A stretch of DNA of 64,000 nucleotides from Actinomycetota bacterium (GTDB lineage: Bacteria > Actinomycetota > Thermoleophilia > BMS3ABIN01). Position 1 is the first letter of the stretch; each line of letters starts with the position of its first letter. The stretch covers positions 1 through 64,000 of the forward strand of contig JACRMB010000001.1 of assembly GCA_016235065.1 (NCBI GenBank). The letters run 5' to 3'. A model generated the notes under the pieces. It was not told where the DNA came from and ran no database searches. It saw only the letters and a program-made list of their open reading frames with translations. The translations under genes were made by a program, and so were the position numbers. Of the stretch, positions 27,789-35,886 are shown piece after piece.

Positions 27789-28532
27789 CTAGCGGAGGCG
27801 ATGCGCAATCGCCAGCAGACTCCGCAGCGTCCCGGCGTTCTCGAGCGCGTAGCCCCTGGCGTCGTTATTGAAATATGCGTATACGTCCAAACCTTCGTCC
27901 AGCCGCGCCTTTATATATCCTGCCCATTCTTCAAGTTGAGCCTGCGTATAAAGGCCGTCGGCCTCACCGTAATGAAAACGAAGGTAGCTCCAGCCAGCCG
28001 TCAACACCGGCTCCTGCGGCCTCTCGGGGTGGTCTCCAAGACATAACGCCATACCGGCGCGTTCGAGGATCCCGTAGACCTCCGGACAGAACCACTCAGG
28101 ATTACGGAACTCGAACGCGTGTCGCCAGCCTCCTGGCAATGCCCCGGCGAACGCTGAAAGGCGGTCGTCGTCGCGCCCCATCTGGGGCGGAAGCTGCCAG
28201 AGGACCGGCCCGGACTTTCCTCCCAGGCGGCCGAGCAGATCGAAGTAACGGTCCAGCGGTTCGCCAGTGTCACCCAGCTGCTTGAGATGGGTAAGATAGC
28301 GGCTGCCTTTCAGGGCGAACATGAATCCTTCGGGAGTGGAATCCGCCCAATTGTCGACATACTCCGGTTTTGGCAGCCGGTAAAAAGTCGAGTTGATCTC
28401 GACAGTATCGAAAGTCTCGGCGTAAAACCCGAGCCAGGCGTTCTGCGGCAGCTCCCGGGGATAGAACCTTTCCCGCCAGTGACGGTAATTCCAGCCGGAA
28501 GTGCCGATCCGGATCTCAGGTCCCGGCGACAT
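27789..28532 (-). CDS. DUF72 family protein (YecE-like)
   Basis: RIGTSGWNYRHWRERFYP, FDTVEINSTFYRLP and the late DVYAYFNNDARGYALENA are the DUF72 signature, a TIM-barrel-like family of unknown function. I take ATG 28532, which has a G-rich site upstream (247 aa). ATG 28553 would add seven residues. The start overlaps the end of the diguanylate cyclase gene by 17 bases, indicating coupling. Confidence 0.9.
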   Translation of the reverse strand: MSPGPEIRIGTSGWNYRHWRERFYPRELPQNAWLGFYAETFDTVEINSTFYRLPKPEYVDNWADSTPEGFMFALKGSRYLTHLKQLGDTGEPLDRYFDLLGRLGGKSGPVLWQLPPQMGRDDDRLSAFAGALPGGWRHAFEFRNPEWFCPEVYGILERAGMALCLGDHPERPQEPVLTAGWSYLRFHYGEADGLYTQAQLEEWAGYIKARLDEGLDVYAYFNNDARGYALENAGTLRSLLAIAHRLR

Positions 28533-30699
28533 CCGGACTTTCCCCGCCGGCATCAGGATCGGCTTGAAGTTCCGGAACGGGATGTATTTCCCCGAAGGCT
28601 CTCAACGGTGGGGCCACCACCACCCGGTTCTTGCCCCGGGCTTTCGCCTCACGCTGCGCCCAGGCGGCGCGTTCGAGCAACTCCTCCGCACTTGCTGTGT
28701 GAGCCGGAAACTCAGCTATTCCCATGCTCAGGGTTATGGAAAAATCGCCGTCAGGCGCAAATGACTCTCCGGCAACAGCTCCGCGGATACGTTCCGCCAC
28801 GTGAAGGGCGTCAGCATCCTCGGTGCTGCCGTTGGTCACACCGACTTCGGGCAGCAGGATCGAGAACTCGTCACCACCGGAGCGGGCCGTGATATCGATC
28901 TCCCTGACCTCACCGCTGAGGATCCGCCCCATCCTCCTCAGCACCCGGTCGCCCTCGTCATGGCCATATTTCTCATTGAAGGACTTGAAACCGTCCAGAT
29001 CGATCATCAGCAGGGACACCGGCCGGCCGAACCGCTCGCTGCGCGCGACCTCCCGGCTGACCGCCTCAAACAGGAACCGGTGATTGTGCAGGCTGGTGAG
29101 GCTGTCGATCAGCGACGATCCCTGCGCCTCCTGCAAAAGGCGGGCGTTATCGAGCACCAGACCCAGCTGCCGGATCACCGGCTCGAGCAATTCCACGTCC
29201 TCGCGGGTGAAAGCAGCGCTTTCAAAGCTTCCCAGGATGACTGTTCCCAGTACTTCACCCTGGGACACCAGCGGGAAATAAACCGCCGAGCGGATGCCTT
29301 CCTGGACCAGCAGTTTATCGGTGGGATATTCATCTCCACCGATCTCATCGCGGATCAGCGGACGCCGGCTTTCTATGACCTTGCCGACTGGCAGGGCATC
29401 CTTTGGCAGCCTGAGCCCCTCGCCCATCCAGGTACGCGGCGCCTCGGTCTTCATGACCACGATCTCGACTTCCCCCTCGTCCGGATGCCAGAGGGCGAGG
29501 CTCGCCTGATCGAAATCGATCAGACCCGACGCGTGGACCAGGAAAGAATCGTAGACGCTGCTGATGCCGTCGCCGGAGCCGACGTCCCGGTTGATCGCAG
29601 CCATCAGCTCGAACTGCTCACGGTCCCGGCCGACCTCGCCTGCCAGCTGTGCGTTTTCGATGGCGATTGCAAGACGGTCAGCTGCCACGATCAGGGAGTC
29701 CTTCTCCTCCTCAGTATATTGATGGGGAGTGAAAGTCCCCAGCACCAGCATTCCCAGCATCTGATCCCGCATCTGCAGTGGCAGGCTGATCAGCGTCCTG
29801 GCGTTGATGGCCTTCAGGAACTTGTTAGTGGCACGGCTGTCGGTTGTCAGGTCTTCCGACACAGCGATATAGCGGCCGGCGAAAGCCTGCCCGATGACAC
29901 CTTCCCCTACCCGCGTCGCCATCCGGGCGCTGGCGCCGGACTGAAGGCCGTAGCTGGCCTGAGCGGTAAGATTCTCTGATGCGGTATCTGAAAGGAAGAC
30001 TAGCCCGAAGTCGGCTCCTACGAACGAAGCCGCAGACTCCAGCAGCTTCTGCATCATCTCGGACAGGTGCACAGTTGACAGGGCGGCTTCGGAAAGTGAG
30101 ACAAGACCGGCGAGCTTCTCACTACGGGTGCGCGCCTCTCCATATGCCTGCTCGAGCTGTTCCTCACGCTCACCCAGCAGATAATTCATGGCGTAGAAAT
30201 TCTCGGTAATCTCCTGAACGGGATCGGCGGTAGCGGCCTTATATATCTCGCAGAGCCGGCAATCCTTCAGCTTTCGGGCGAATTTGCCCTGGACCTGGCC
30301 GCGGCAAAAAGTACCGGCGATCAGCCAGCACCTGGAATGTTCGAGGCCGAAAGCGGGGCAGTCTTCCTTGTCACATCCCAGCTGCTTCCAGCAGGTCGCC
30401 AGGGATTCCTGTTCAAAAGTAGCTGAACGCCGCTTGTTTGCCGTAGCGCTCAGCATCAGCTCGTTGACACGTTTCCGGGATTCGTCGAGACGATGGCCCC
30501 ACTGGAATAGCGAGTTCTCCCGTATGGCCAGAAGCGCCATCCCTCCGGCAAAAATAGGGATCAGTATCGCCATGACCCAATTGTGCGAACCGGGTAACAG
30601 ATTATCCAGAAGCACGTCCTCAAAGGTCAGGATCGTGCCCGCGACGGCGCCGATAACCACATACCAGATGATCCGGTTTCTTCCGTAGCCGATCTTCAT
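28516..30699 (-). CDS. Membrane GAF-GAF-GGDEF diguanylate cyclase with Cys-rich motif
   Basis: The 727-residue protein has two membrane helices (about 13-32 and 41-60), a Cys-rich segment (about 108-155: CWKQLGC, CPAF, CWLIAGTFC, CRLC), two GAF domains (about 205-350 and 365-530) and a GGDEF domain (about 550-715). The active site SGGDEF is intact. REID five residues before it is the RxxD inhibitory site, so c-di-GMP product inhibition is likely. The Cys segment resembles metal- or cluster-binding motifs seen in other sensor proteins; its ligand is unknown. The gene probably has its own promoter in the 324-base gap upstream. Confidence 0.92.
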   Translation of the reverse strand: MKIGYGRNRIIWYVVIGAVAGTILTFEDVLLDNLLPGSHNWVMAILIPIFAGGMALLAIRENSLFQWGHRLDESRKRVNELMLSATANKRRSATFEQESLATCWKQLGCDKEDCPAFGLEHSRCWLIAGTFCRGQVQGKFARKLKDCRLCEIYKAATADPVQEITENFYAMNYLLGEREEQLEQAYGEARTRSEKLAGLVSLSEAALSTVHLSEMMQKLLESAASFVGADFGLVFLSDTASENLTAQASYGLQSGASARMATRVGEGVIGQAFAGRYIAVSEDLTTDSRATNKFLKAINARTLISLPLQMRDQMLGMLVLGTFTPHQYTEEEKDSLIVAADRLAIAIENAQLAGEVGRDREQFELMAAINRDVGSGDGISSVYDSFLVHASGLIDFDQASLALWHPDEGEVEIVVMKTEAPRTWMGEGLRLPKDALPVGKVIESRRPLIRDEIGGDEYPTDKLLVQEGIRSAVYFPLVSQGEVLGTVILGSFESAAFTREDVELLEPVIRQLGLVLDNARLLQEAQGSSLIDSLTSLHNHRFLFEAVSREVARSERFGRPVSLLMIDLDGFKSFNEKYGHDEGDRVLRRMGRILSGEVREIDITARSGGDEFSILLPEVGVTNGSTEDADALHVAERIRGAVAGESFAPDGDFSITLSMGIAEFPAHTASAEELLERAAWAQREAKARGKNRVVVAPPLRAFGEIHPVPELQADPDAGGESPDVAGT

Positions 30700-30855
30700 G
30701 ATGCCTTCCCCGAAGCGTGGATCAATTACTTAGTATCCATAGTATCATTCTCTGGGGCGAGTGGTTAGTTTCCAGTAATAAATCCTTATTTTGCAGGATA
30801 ATTACGAATCAGCAACGTTTCTTGTTACTATCAGTTATTATGATGCAGAAGCATA
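30700..30855. other. Upstream part of the non-coding gap between the cyclase and lepA
   Basis: AT-rich and without an ORF. It should hold the minus-strand promoter of the diguanylate cyclase gene, but no confident -35/-10 pair could be chosen. The rest of the gap (30856-31023) holds the candidate sRNA described separately. Confidence 0.4.
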
Positions 30856-30885
30856 TTGACGATACCTGAGGGGGTATGGTAGATT
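30856..30885 (+). promoter_or_regulatory. Promoter of candidate sRNA
   Basis: TTGACG (30856-30861), an 18-nt spacer and TAGATT (30880-30885) face a region with no protein-coding gene but with a strong terminator 80 bases downstream. Confidence 0.6.
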
Positions 30886-30891
30886 GAGTTT

Positions 30892-30972
30892 GGAAGAAAG
30901 GTGCCCAAACCTTTCAACCCCCACCCCCCTAGTGGAAAGCCCCAGAGCCGGCTAGTCTGGGGCTTTTTCTTT
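30892..30972 (+). ncRNA. Candidate small RNA with C-rich single-stranded centre
   Basis: An RNA started by the promoter above would be about 80 nt. It would have a 7-bp 5' hairpin (30896-30902 with 30909-30915, loop GCCCAA), then an unpaired CAACCCCCACCCCCC stretch (30915-30929), then a perfect 11-bp terminator hairpin with U-tract. Exposed C-runs are typical of sRNAs that pair with G-rich ribosome-binding sites. No homology to a named sRNA was recognised, so this is a structural prediction. Confidence 0.5.
30936..30968. terminator. Bidirectional terminator between lepA and the candidate sRNA
   Basis: The perfect 11-bp stem AAAGCCCCAGA (30936-30946) with TCTGGGGCTTT (30956-30966) has a 9-nt loop. 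On the plus strand it runs into TTTTTCTTT, on the minus strand only into CTTTCC. Plus-strand termination is therefore stronger, although lepA ends 55 bases away on the minus strand. Confidence 0.85.
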
Positions 30973-31023
30973 CCCGCTTTTCGCCGGCAGGCCGCTCGCA
31001 GATCAGCAGAATCACGGCAGCTG

Positions 31024-32829
31024 CTATTTCTTCTCTATGTCCAGGACAGCGAGGAAGGCTTTCTGGGGTATCTCCACATTGCCCACCTGTTTCATCCGCT
31101 TCTTGCCGGCTTTCTGCTTTTCCAGCAGCTTCCGCTTGCGGCTGATGTCGCCGCCGTAGCACTTCGCGAGGACGTCCTTGCGGATAGCCGGGATGGTCTC
31201 GCGGGCGATTATCTTGCGGCCGATCGCAGCCTGGATGGCAACTTCGAACATCTGCCTGGGGATCTCCTTCTTCAAGGCTTCCGTCAGGCCCTTGCCCTGC
31301 TGGTATGCTTTATCACGATGGACGATAAGTGACAGTGCATCCACGGGCTCTGCGGCTATTAGGATATCCAGCTTGACCAGCTTGCTCTCGCGCATGCCGG
31401 ACATCTCATAGTCCAGCGATGCATAACCCTTGGTGCGCGACTTCAGCTGATCGAAGAAATCGAGCACGATCTCGGCCAGCGGCAGCTGATAATGGATCTG
31501 CACCCGGCTGGATGAAAGATACTGCATGTCCTCGAAGTCGCCGCGCCGCTCCTGGCAGATATCCATGACTCCACCGACAAAATCGCTGGGGACCAGGATG
31601 GATACCCGAACATAAGGTTCCCTCATAACCTCGATTATCCCCGGGTCCGGCATATCGGCGGGACTGTGAACTATGATCTCCGAGCCGTCGGTCTGCCTCA
31701 CTTCGTATTCCACGTTTGGGGTCGTCGCCAGCAGGTCGAGGTTGTATTCCCGCTCCAGGCGTTCGCGGACGATGTCCATGTGCAGCAGCCCCAGGAAACC
31801 GCAACGGAATCCGAAACCCAGTGCCCGGGATGATTCCGGCTCGTAGCTGAGAGCGGCGTCATTGAGGTTGAGCTTGTCCAGCGCGTCGCGCAGCGTCGGA
31901 TAATCGTCGCCATCCATAGGGAAAAGACCGCAGAAGACCATGGGCTTGGCCTCACGGTATCCGGGCAGGGCTTCCCCGGCCCGGCGGGCGGTGTGGGTTA
32001 TGGTGTCACCGACACGCAGATCGCGCACTGTCTTGATGCCGGTGATGATGTAACCGACCTCGCCAGCCGACAGCGAATCCGCCGGCATCATGTTGGGAGA
32101 AAAGAAGCCGACCTCCTCGACCTCCGCCTTGGTGCCGAGCATCATGGCGACGATGTCCTCTCCCTTGCGGAAGCTGCCGTCTACCACGCGCACATAAGCG
32201 ATGACGCCGCGATACTGGTCATAGACCGAATCAAAGATCAGCGCCCGGGCGGGAGCGTCGGGATCTCCCTGGGGCGGCGGGATGTGCTCGACGATCGACT
32301 CCAGGACTTCCTCAACCCCTTCGCCGGTCTTGGCTGATACCCGCAGGATCAGGTCAGGATCTATACCGAAAAGATCCGAGACCTCATCTGCCACCTGTTC
32401 GGGATCGGCGGCAGGCAGGTCGATCTTGTTGAGCACCGGCAGGATCTCGAGATTATTGTCCAGGGCCAGATAAGTGTTTGCCAGCGTCTGCGCCTGGATG
32501 CCCTGAGCGGCGTCAACAACCAGAAGTGCGCCTTCGCAGGCTGCCAGGCTGCGCGATACCTCATAGGTGAAATCGACGTGGCCGGGCGTATCGATCAGGT
32601 GCAGCATGTATTCATGGCCGTCTTTAGCCTTGTAGAGCACCCGCGCCGCCTGGGCCTTAATAGTGATGCCGCGTTCACGCTCCAGATCCATGGTGTCGAG
32701 CATCTGCTCGGTTATCTGCCGGCCGCTGACCGTGTTGGTTATCTCAAGGATGCGGTCGGCAAGCGTCGACTTCCCATGGTCGATATGGGCGATGATGGAA
32801 AAATTCCGGATTGAATCCTGGTTTGTCAT
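31024..32829 (-). CDS. lepA: Elongation factor 4 (LepA)
   Basis: LepA is a ribosome-bound GTPase that acts on stalled or initiating ribosomes. The G1 motif [14 protein letters not shown], the G3 DTPGHVDF, the G4 NKIDLP and the LepA-specific C-terminal domain ([27 protein letters not shown], given here in two parts: [15 protein letters not shown] and [12 protein letters not shown]) are present. At 601 aa it is full length. It follows murJ after 70 bases. Confidence 0.97.
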   Translation of the reverse strand: MTNQDSIRNFSIIAHIDHGKSTLADRILEITNTVSGRQITEQMLDTMDLERERGITIKAQAARVLYKAKDGHEYMLHLIDTPGHVDFTYEVSRSLAACEGALLVVDAAQGIQAQTLANTYLALDNNLEILPVLNKIDLPAADPEQVADEVSDLFGIDPDLILRVSAKTGEGVEEVLESIVEHIPPPQGDPDAPARALIFDSVYDQYRGVIAYVRVVDGSFRKGEDIVAMMLGTKAEVEEVGFFSPNMMPADSLSAGEVGYIITGIKTVRDLRVGDTITHTARRAGEALPGYREAKPMVFCGLFPMDGDDYPTLRDALDKLNLNDAALSYEPESSRALGFGFRCGFLGLLHMDIVRERLEREYNLDLLATTPNVEYEVRQTDGSEIIVHSPADMPDPGIIEVMREPYVRVSILVPSDFVGGVMDICQERRGDFEDMQYLSSSRVQIHYQLPLAEIVLDFFDQLKSRTKGYASLDYEMSGMRESKLVKLDILIAAEPVDALSLIVHRDKAYQQGKGLTEALKKEIPRQMFEVAIQAAIGRKIIARETIPAIRKDVLAKCYGGDISRKRKLLEKQKAGKKRMKQVGNVEIPQKAFLAVLDIEKK

Positions 32830-32899
32830 AGTGAACCGATTTTAGCAGAGAGCGGCGTCGGGCGAGGAGAAGGCAGCAGTGACAGGTCCGTCCATTGAG

Positions 32900-34480
32900 T
32901 CAGACGCGGCGGGCTTTGCGGACCAGCTGCAGCTCCGGCATGCGGGCGAGCAGGGCCAGGATCAGGAAGACGGTGGCGCCAGCGGTGAAGGCCAGGCCGA
33001 TCGCGAGTACCTGCGGCACCAGGGCCCGGCCCAGCCACGAATCGATGCCCGTCCAGGTAGCATAGGAAGCGGCGGCTCCAGCGGCAGATACCGCGATCAC
33101 AGTCAAACCGGACCTGAGGATGGCGCGGCCGTCGATCCGGCCCAGTTCGCTTCGCATGAAGGCCAGGAGCACGATAAAAGTTATCATCGAGACTATCGAG
33201 GTCGAAAGCGGGATTCCGCCCAATCCGAACGGCTTGATGAATATCCAGTTCAGGACGGCGTTGACCGCAAGATTCCCGACGGCGGCGATAGTAGGCAGCC
33301 AGGGACGTCCCAGCGAGAAGAATCCGCGGGTGAGCAGGGCGCTGCAGCCGCTGAAGGCACTGCCGAAGGCGAAGAAGAAGAGCGCCGACGACACCAGCTC
33401 GGTGTTTTCCGCAGTGAAGCGGCCATGCTCATATGCCAGCCGGACGATAGGCTCCGAGAGGACCAGGATGAACGCGGATGCCGGGATCAGCATGAAGAAG
33501 ATCACCCTGACGCCCAGCGTGATAGTCGAACGGAACTTGTCCCGGTCGCCGCGTGCGGCGATTCGCGACAGCGTCGGGAACAGGACTGTGCCGATCGCAA
33601 TGGCAAAGAGCGCCTCCGGCAGCTGGTAAAGCCTGAAGGCGAAGGTCATCGCCGCCACCCCTCCAGTGCCCAGGAACGAGGCGAACTGCACGTCGACGAC
33701 GCCGTTCAGATTGATGAGGCCTAGACTGACACTGACCGGCAGCAGCAGGGCTCCCACCTGCCGCACATGCGGGTTGCGCCAGGCCAGACTGAAGCCGAGC
33801 CTGCCGCCGCGGCCTTTTAGAGCCGGAAGCTGCATCAGCAGTTGCACGACTGTACCGATCAGGATGCCCCAGGCCAGAGCGTCGACGCCCAGCTGTTCGT
33901 GGCCGAAGATGATGGCCACAAGAATTATCATGTTCCAGAAGATTGGCGCCACCGCCGGTAGCGTGAAGTGCTCGAACGAGTTGAGGATCGAGGCTACGAT
34001 CCCGGTCAGAGCCAGAAAGATCACAGTCGGAAAGAGCAGGCGGGACATGCGCACTATCTCCGCCATCATCGCCGGATCGTCCCTGTAGCCGGGAGCGAAG
34101 AGAGGCATTATCTGGGGCGCGAAGATCATGCAGATCACAACCAGGCTGCCCATGATCAGGGTGACCAGAGTGAAAATAGTGCGGGCGACCAGCCATGCTT
34201 CCTGCCGCTGGTCTTTTTCCAGAAGCCCGGCGAACACCGGTATGAGCGCAGCGCTGAGGGCCGCCTGGGCGATGATGATCTGCATCGTCGCCGGAACCAG
34301 GAAGGCGACGTCGAAGGCGCTCATGTCGGCGCCGGCGCCGAAATAAGCCGCGGTCAGGATCTCCCGGACGTAACCGAAGACGCGGGACGCCGCGGTTGCG
34401 CCGACAACGATCAGGGCCGCCGCCGCAAGGCGGCGGCCCGCAGGCACTCGGTCAGGTTCGATTATCGGGATCTCAGGCAA
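32900..34480 (-). CDS. murJ: Lipid II flippase MurJ (MviN)
   Basis: MurJ moves lipid II across the membrane for peptidoglycan synthesis. The 526 residues form about 14 membrane helices. The N-terminal ASRVFGYVREILTAAYFGAG and the DAFLVP-like DVAFLVPATMQIIIAQAALS segments are typical, as are the interior Arg residues. The last helices are followed by a short basic tail. It is the first gene of the long minus-strand run; the next gene upstream is divergent. Confidence 0.94.
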   Translation of the reverse strand: MPEIPIIEPDRVPAGRRLAAAALIVVGATAASRVFGYVREILTAAYFGAGADMSAFDVAFLVPATMQIIIAQAALSAALIPVFAGLLEKDQRQEAWLVARTIFTLVTLIMGSLVVICMIFAPQIMPLFAPGYRDDPAMMAEIVRMSRLLFPTVIFLALTGIVASILNSFEHFTLPAVAPIFWNMIILVAIIFGHEQLGVDALAWGILIGTVVQLLMQLPALKGRGGRLGFSLAWRNPHVRQVGALLLPVSVSLGLINLNGVVDVQFASFLGTGGVAAMTFAFRLYQLPEALFAIAIGTVLFPTLSRIAARGDRDKFRSTITLGVRVIFFMLIPASAFILVLSEPIVRLAYEHGRFTAENTELVSSALFFFAFGSAFSGCSALLTRGFFSLGRPWLPTIAAVGNLAVNAVLNWIFIKPFGLGGIPLSTSIVSMITFIVLLAFMRSELGRIDGRAILRSGLTVIAVSAAGAAASYATWTGIDSWLGRALVPQVLAIGLAFTAGATVFLILALLARMPELQLVRKARRV

Positions 34481-34612
34481 ATTCTCCTCCGGCGGGTCCA
34501 GAACTTGTTCTGCGACCGCGCAGCTGTTCCTTTCTATGGTGCGGGCGTCAACTCACGATCCAATGTCTCACCGCATTCAAAATATAGGTGTTATGAAAAG
34601 GCCATGTGGAGT

Positions 34613-34756
34613 TATAATATAGATGAGTCCCAAGATAAGAAGATGGGCTGAAACTCCAACCGGCAGTTTAACCGGGAAATAGTTTACTATGGACCGTCAG
34701 CAATCCTCACTTGGGGCTCTTGCTTGTGCCCGGACTCCCGTCAGGGCGCATTTTTT
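34613..34756 (+). promoter_or_regulatory. Candidate attenuator or orphan riboswitch leader of tauE
   Basis: A -10 TATAAT (34613-34618, weak -35 TTATGA at 34591) would give a leader of about 130 nt. It contains paired segments GAG-CCCA/TGGG-CTC (34623-34655 region), two CCGG boxes near 34664 and 34673, and a hairpin AGCAA (34699-34703) with TTGCT (34720-34724). It ends in a terminator whose T-run touches the tauE ATG. GGGC (34714-34717) could pair with GCCC (34728-34731) and disrupt the terminator. No known riboswitch class was recognised. Confidence 0.45.
34725..34756 (+). terminator. Terminator directly before tauE start codon
   Basis: The stem TGTGCCC (34725-34731) with GGGCGCA (34744-34750) contains one G-T pair, has a 12-nt loop and is followed by six T (34751-34756). 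The ATG begins at 34757. The AGGG of the right arm is also the only Shine-Dalgarno candidate, so folding would block both transcription and translation. Confidence 0.6.
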
Positions 34757-35497
34757 ATGGACGATCTCCAATACTTTCTAACGACCTTTGCCATAATCCT
34801 GGGCGCCTCCTTCATCCAGGGCGCTACCGCGTTCGGTTTCGCCTTGGTCGCGGTGCCTCTTTTGATACTGCTGATGCCCGCTACCGACGCAGTCGCCCTC
34901 AGCCTTGCGCTCGGAACGCTTCTCAACCTGTTCATGGTCCGCATCGAAAGATCCCGCATCGCCTGGCGCGAGATCGGCTGGCTGATACCAGCTGCCGCTG
35001 CCGGCGCCATCGCGGGCATGTTCCTGCTGAAGAGTCTCGACGGCCCCCTGTTCAAGGCGTTCATAGCTATGACATTCCTGGTCATGGCCCTGCTCATGCT
35101 CACCGGCCGTTCCTGGAAAGCCGGCCCGGGACAGAGCCTCAGACAGACAGTGGGATTCTTGTCGGGACTGCTTAACGGCGCCACCAGCATGGGCGGACCG
35201 CCCGTGGTACTCTACCTGACCGGACGAGGCCTGACCAAAGAAAGGCTCCGCGGCACGCTGGCGATGTTTTTTCTGATGGGCAATCTCGCGGCACTGGCGG
35301 CATTTGTCGCCGGCGGCCTTTTTGATTCAGAACTGGCCGTCTCGACTCTTATCCTTGCAGCGGCAGTGATTCCCGGCAGCCTTGCGGGCAGGGCTCTTAC
35401 TTCCCGGCTTCATCCTGTATCGTTCCGGAGGCTGGTCCTTGCTTCAATGGCGACTCTCGCCATCATGGAGATCGGGTTGAACCTGGCTGCTCTGTAA
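34757..35497 (+). CDS. TauE/SafE family membrane permease
   Basis: The protein (246 aa from ATG 34757) has about eight membrane helices in two similar halves, with GASFIQGATAFGFALVAVP and GFLSGLLNGATSMGGPPVV. These paired Gly-rich signatures define the TauE/SafE family of putative sulfite/sulfonate or other anion exporters. A GTG at 34724 is in frame but lies in the leader hairpin region. The substrate is unknown; the structured leader suggests a metabolite-controlled transporter. The C-terminus lies close to a structured non-coding region. Confidence 0.88.
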   Translation: MDDLQYFLTTFAIILGASFIQGATAFGFALVAVPLLILLMPATDAVALSLALGTLLNLFMVRIERSRIAWREIGWLIPAAAAGAIAGMFLLKSLDGPLFKAFIAMTFLVMALLMLTGRSWKAGPGQSLRQTVGFLSGLLNGATSMGGPPVVLYLTGRGLTKERLRGTLAMFFLMGNLAALAAFVAGGLFDSELAVSTLILAAAVIPGSLAGRALTSRLHPVSFRRLVLASMATLAIMEIGLNLAAL

Positions 35498-35886
35498 GCA
35501 ATAAGACCTCATCCGGGTCCATCATCTGGTCCGTTATTCCAACCTTGTTTTCTACGGGAATACTCTGAGTAACGTAAACCCTGGCGCTGTCGATATTAGT
35601 AAAAGAGCCCCGGGAGGTTGTGAGTCGGACCAACGGAGCGCTCCGGTAGCAGAGGAAAAGCGGACAAGTCACCGCCGAGTACGATGAAGCGAAAGCAAGA
35701 CGGAGCGGGTGTGGATCTGAAGGTCAGAGACGAAGATCACCCGGGGCAATTATTATTCGCCGCGGCCGCCGCTATTTTAGCGGCGGCCGCCTGCATTTTC
35801 CTCAAATATCTATCCTGACTGCAGCAATAAATCCTCACCTGAAAGCTGCACGCTTTAATGCAGGTTCCCTGAACGAGAATCCAAGC
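35498..35886. other. Structured non-coding stretch between tauE and UPF0182
   Basis: No convincing gene. GCCCCGGG (35607-35614) pairs perfectly with CCCGGGGC (35740-35747), closing a domain of about 140 nt. The second strand can alternatively pair locally (CGGGT with ACCCG plus GATC with GATC, 35706-35743). Inside is a 12-nt palindrome CGGAGCGCTCCG. A 13-bp perfect GC-rich hairpin with a TTT loop (35762-35790) follows. A 69-codon minus-strand frame (35463-35672) crosses this region and is not supported. Confidence 0.4.

Noticed and set aside
28801-29979. 392-codon plus-strand frame opposite the diguanylate cyclase
   Set aside because: Antisense shadow of a clear GAF/GGDEF gene in a GC-rich genome.
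35463-35672. 69-codon minus-strand ORF
   Set aside because: It overlaps the tauE end, lacks a ribosome site and matches no family I know; a gene remnant cannot be excluded.
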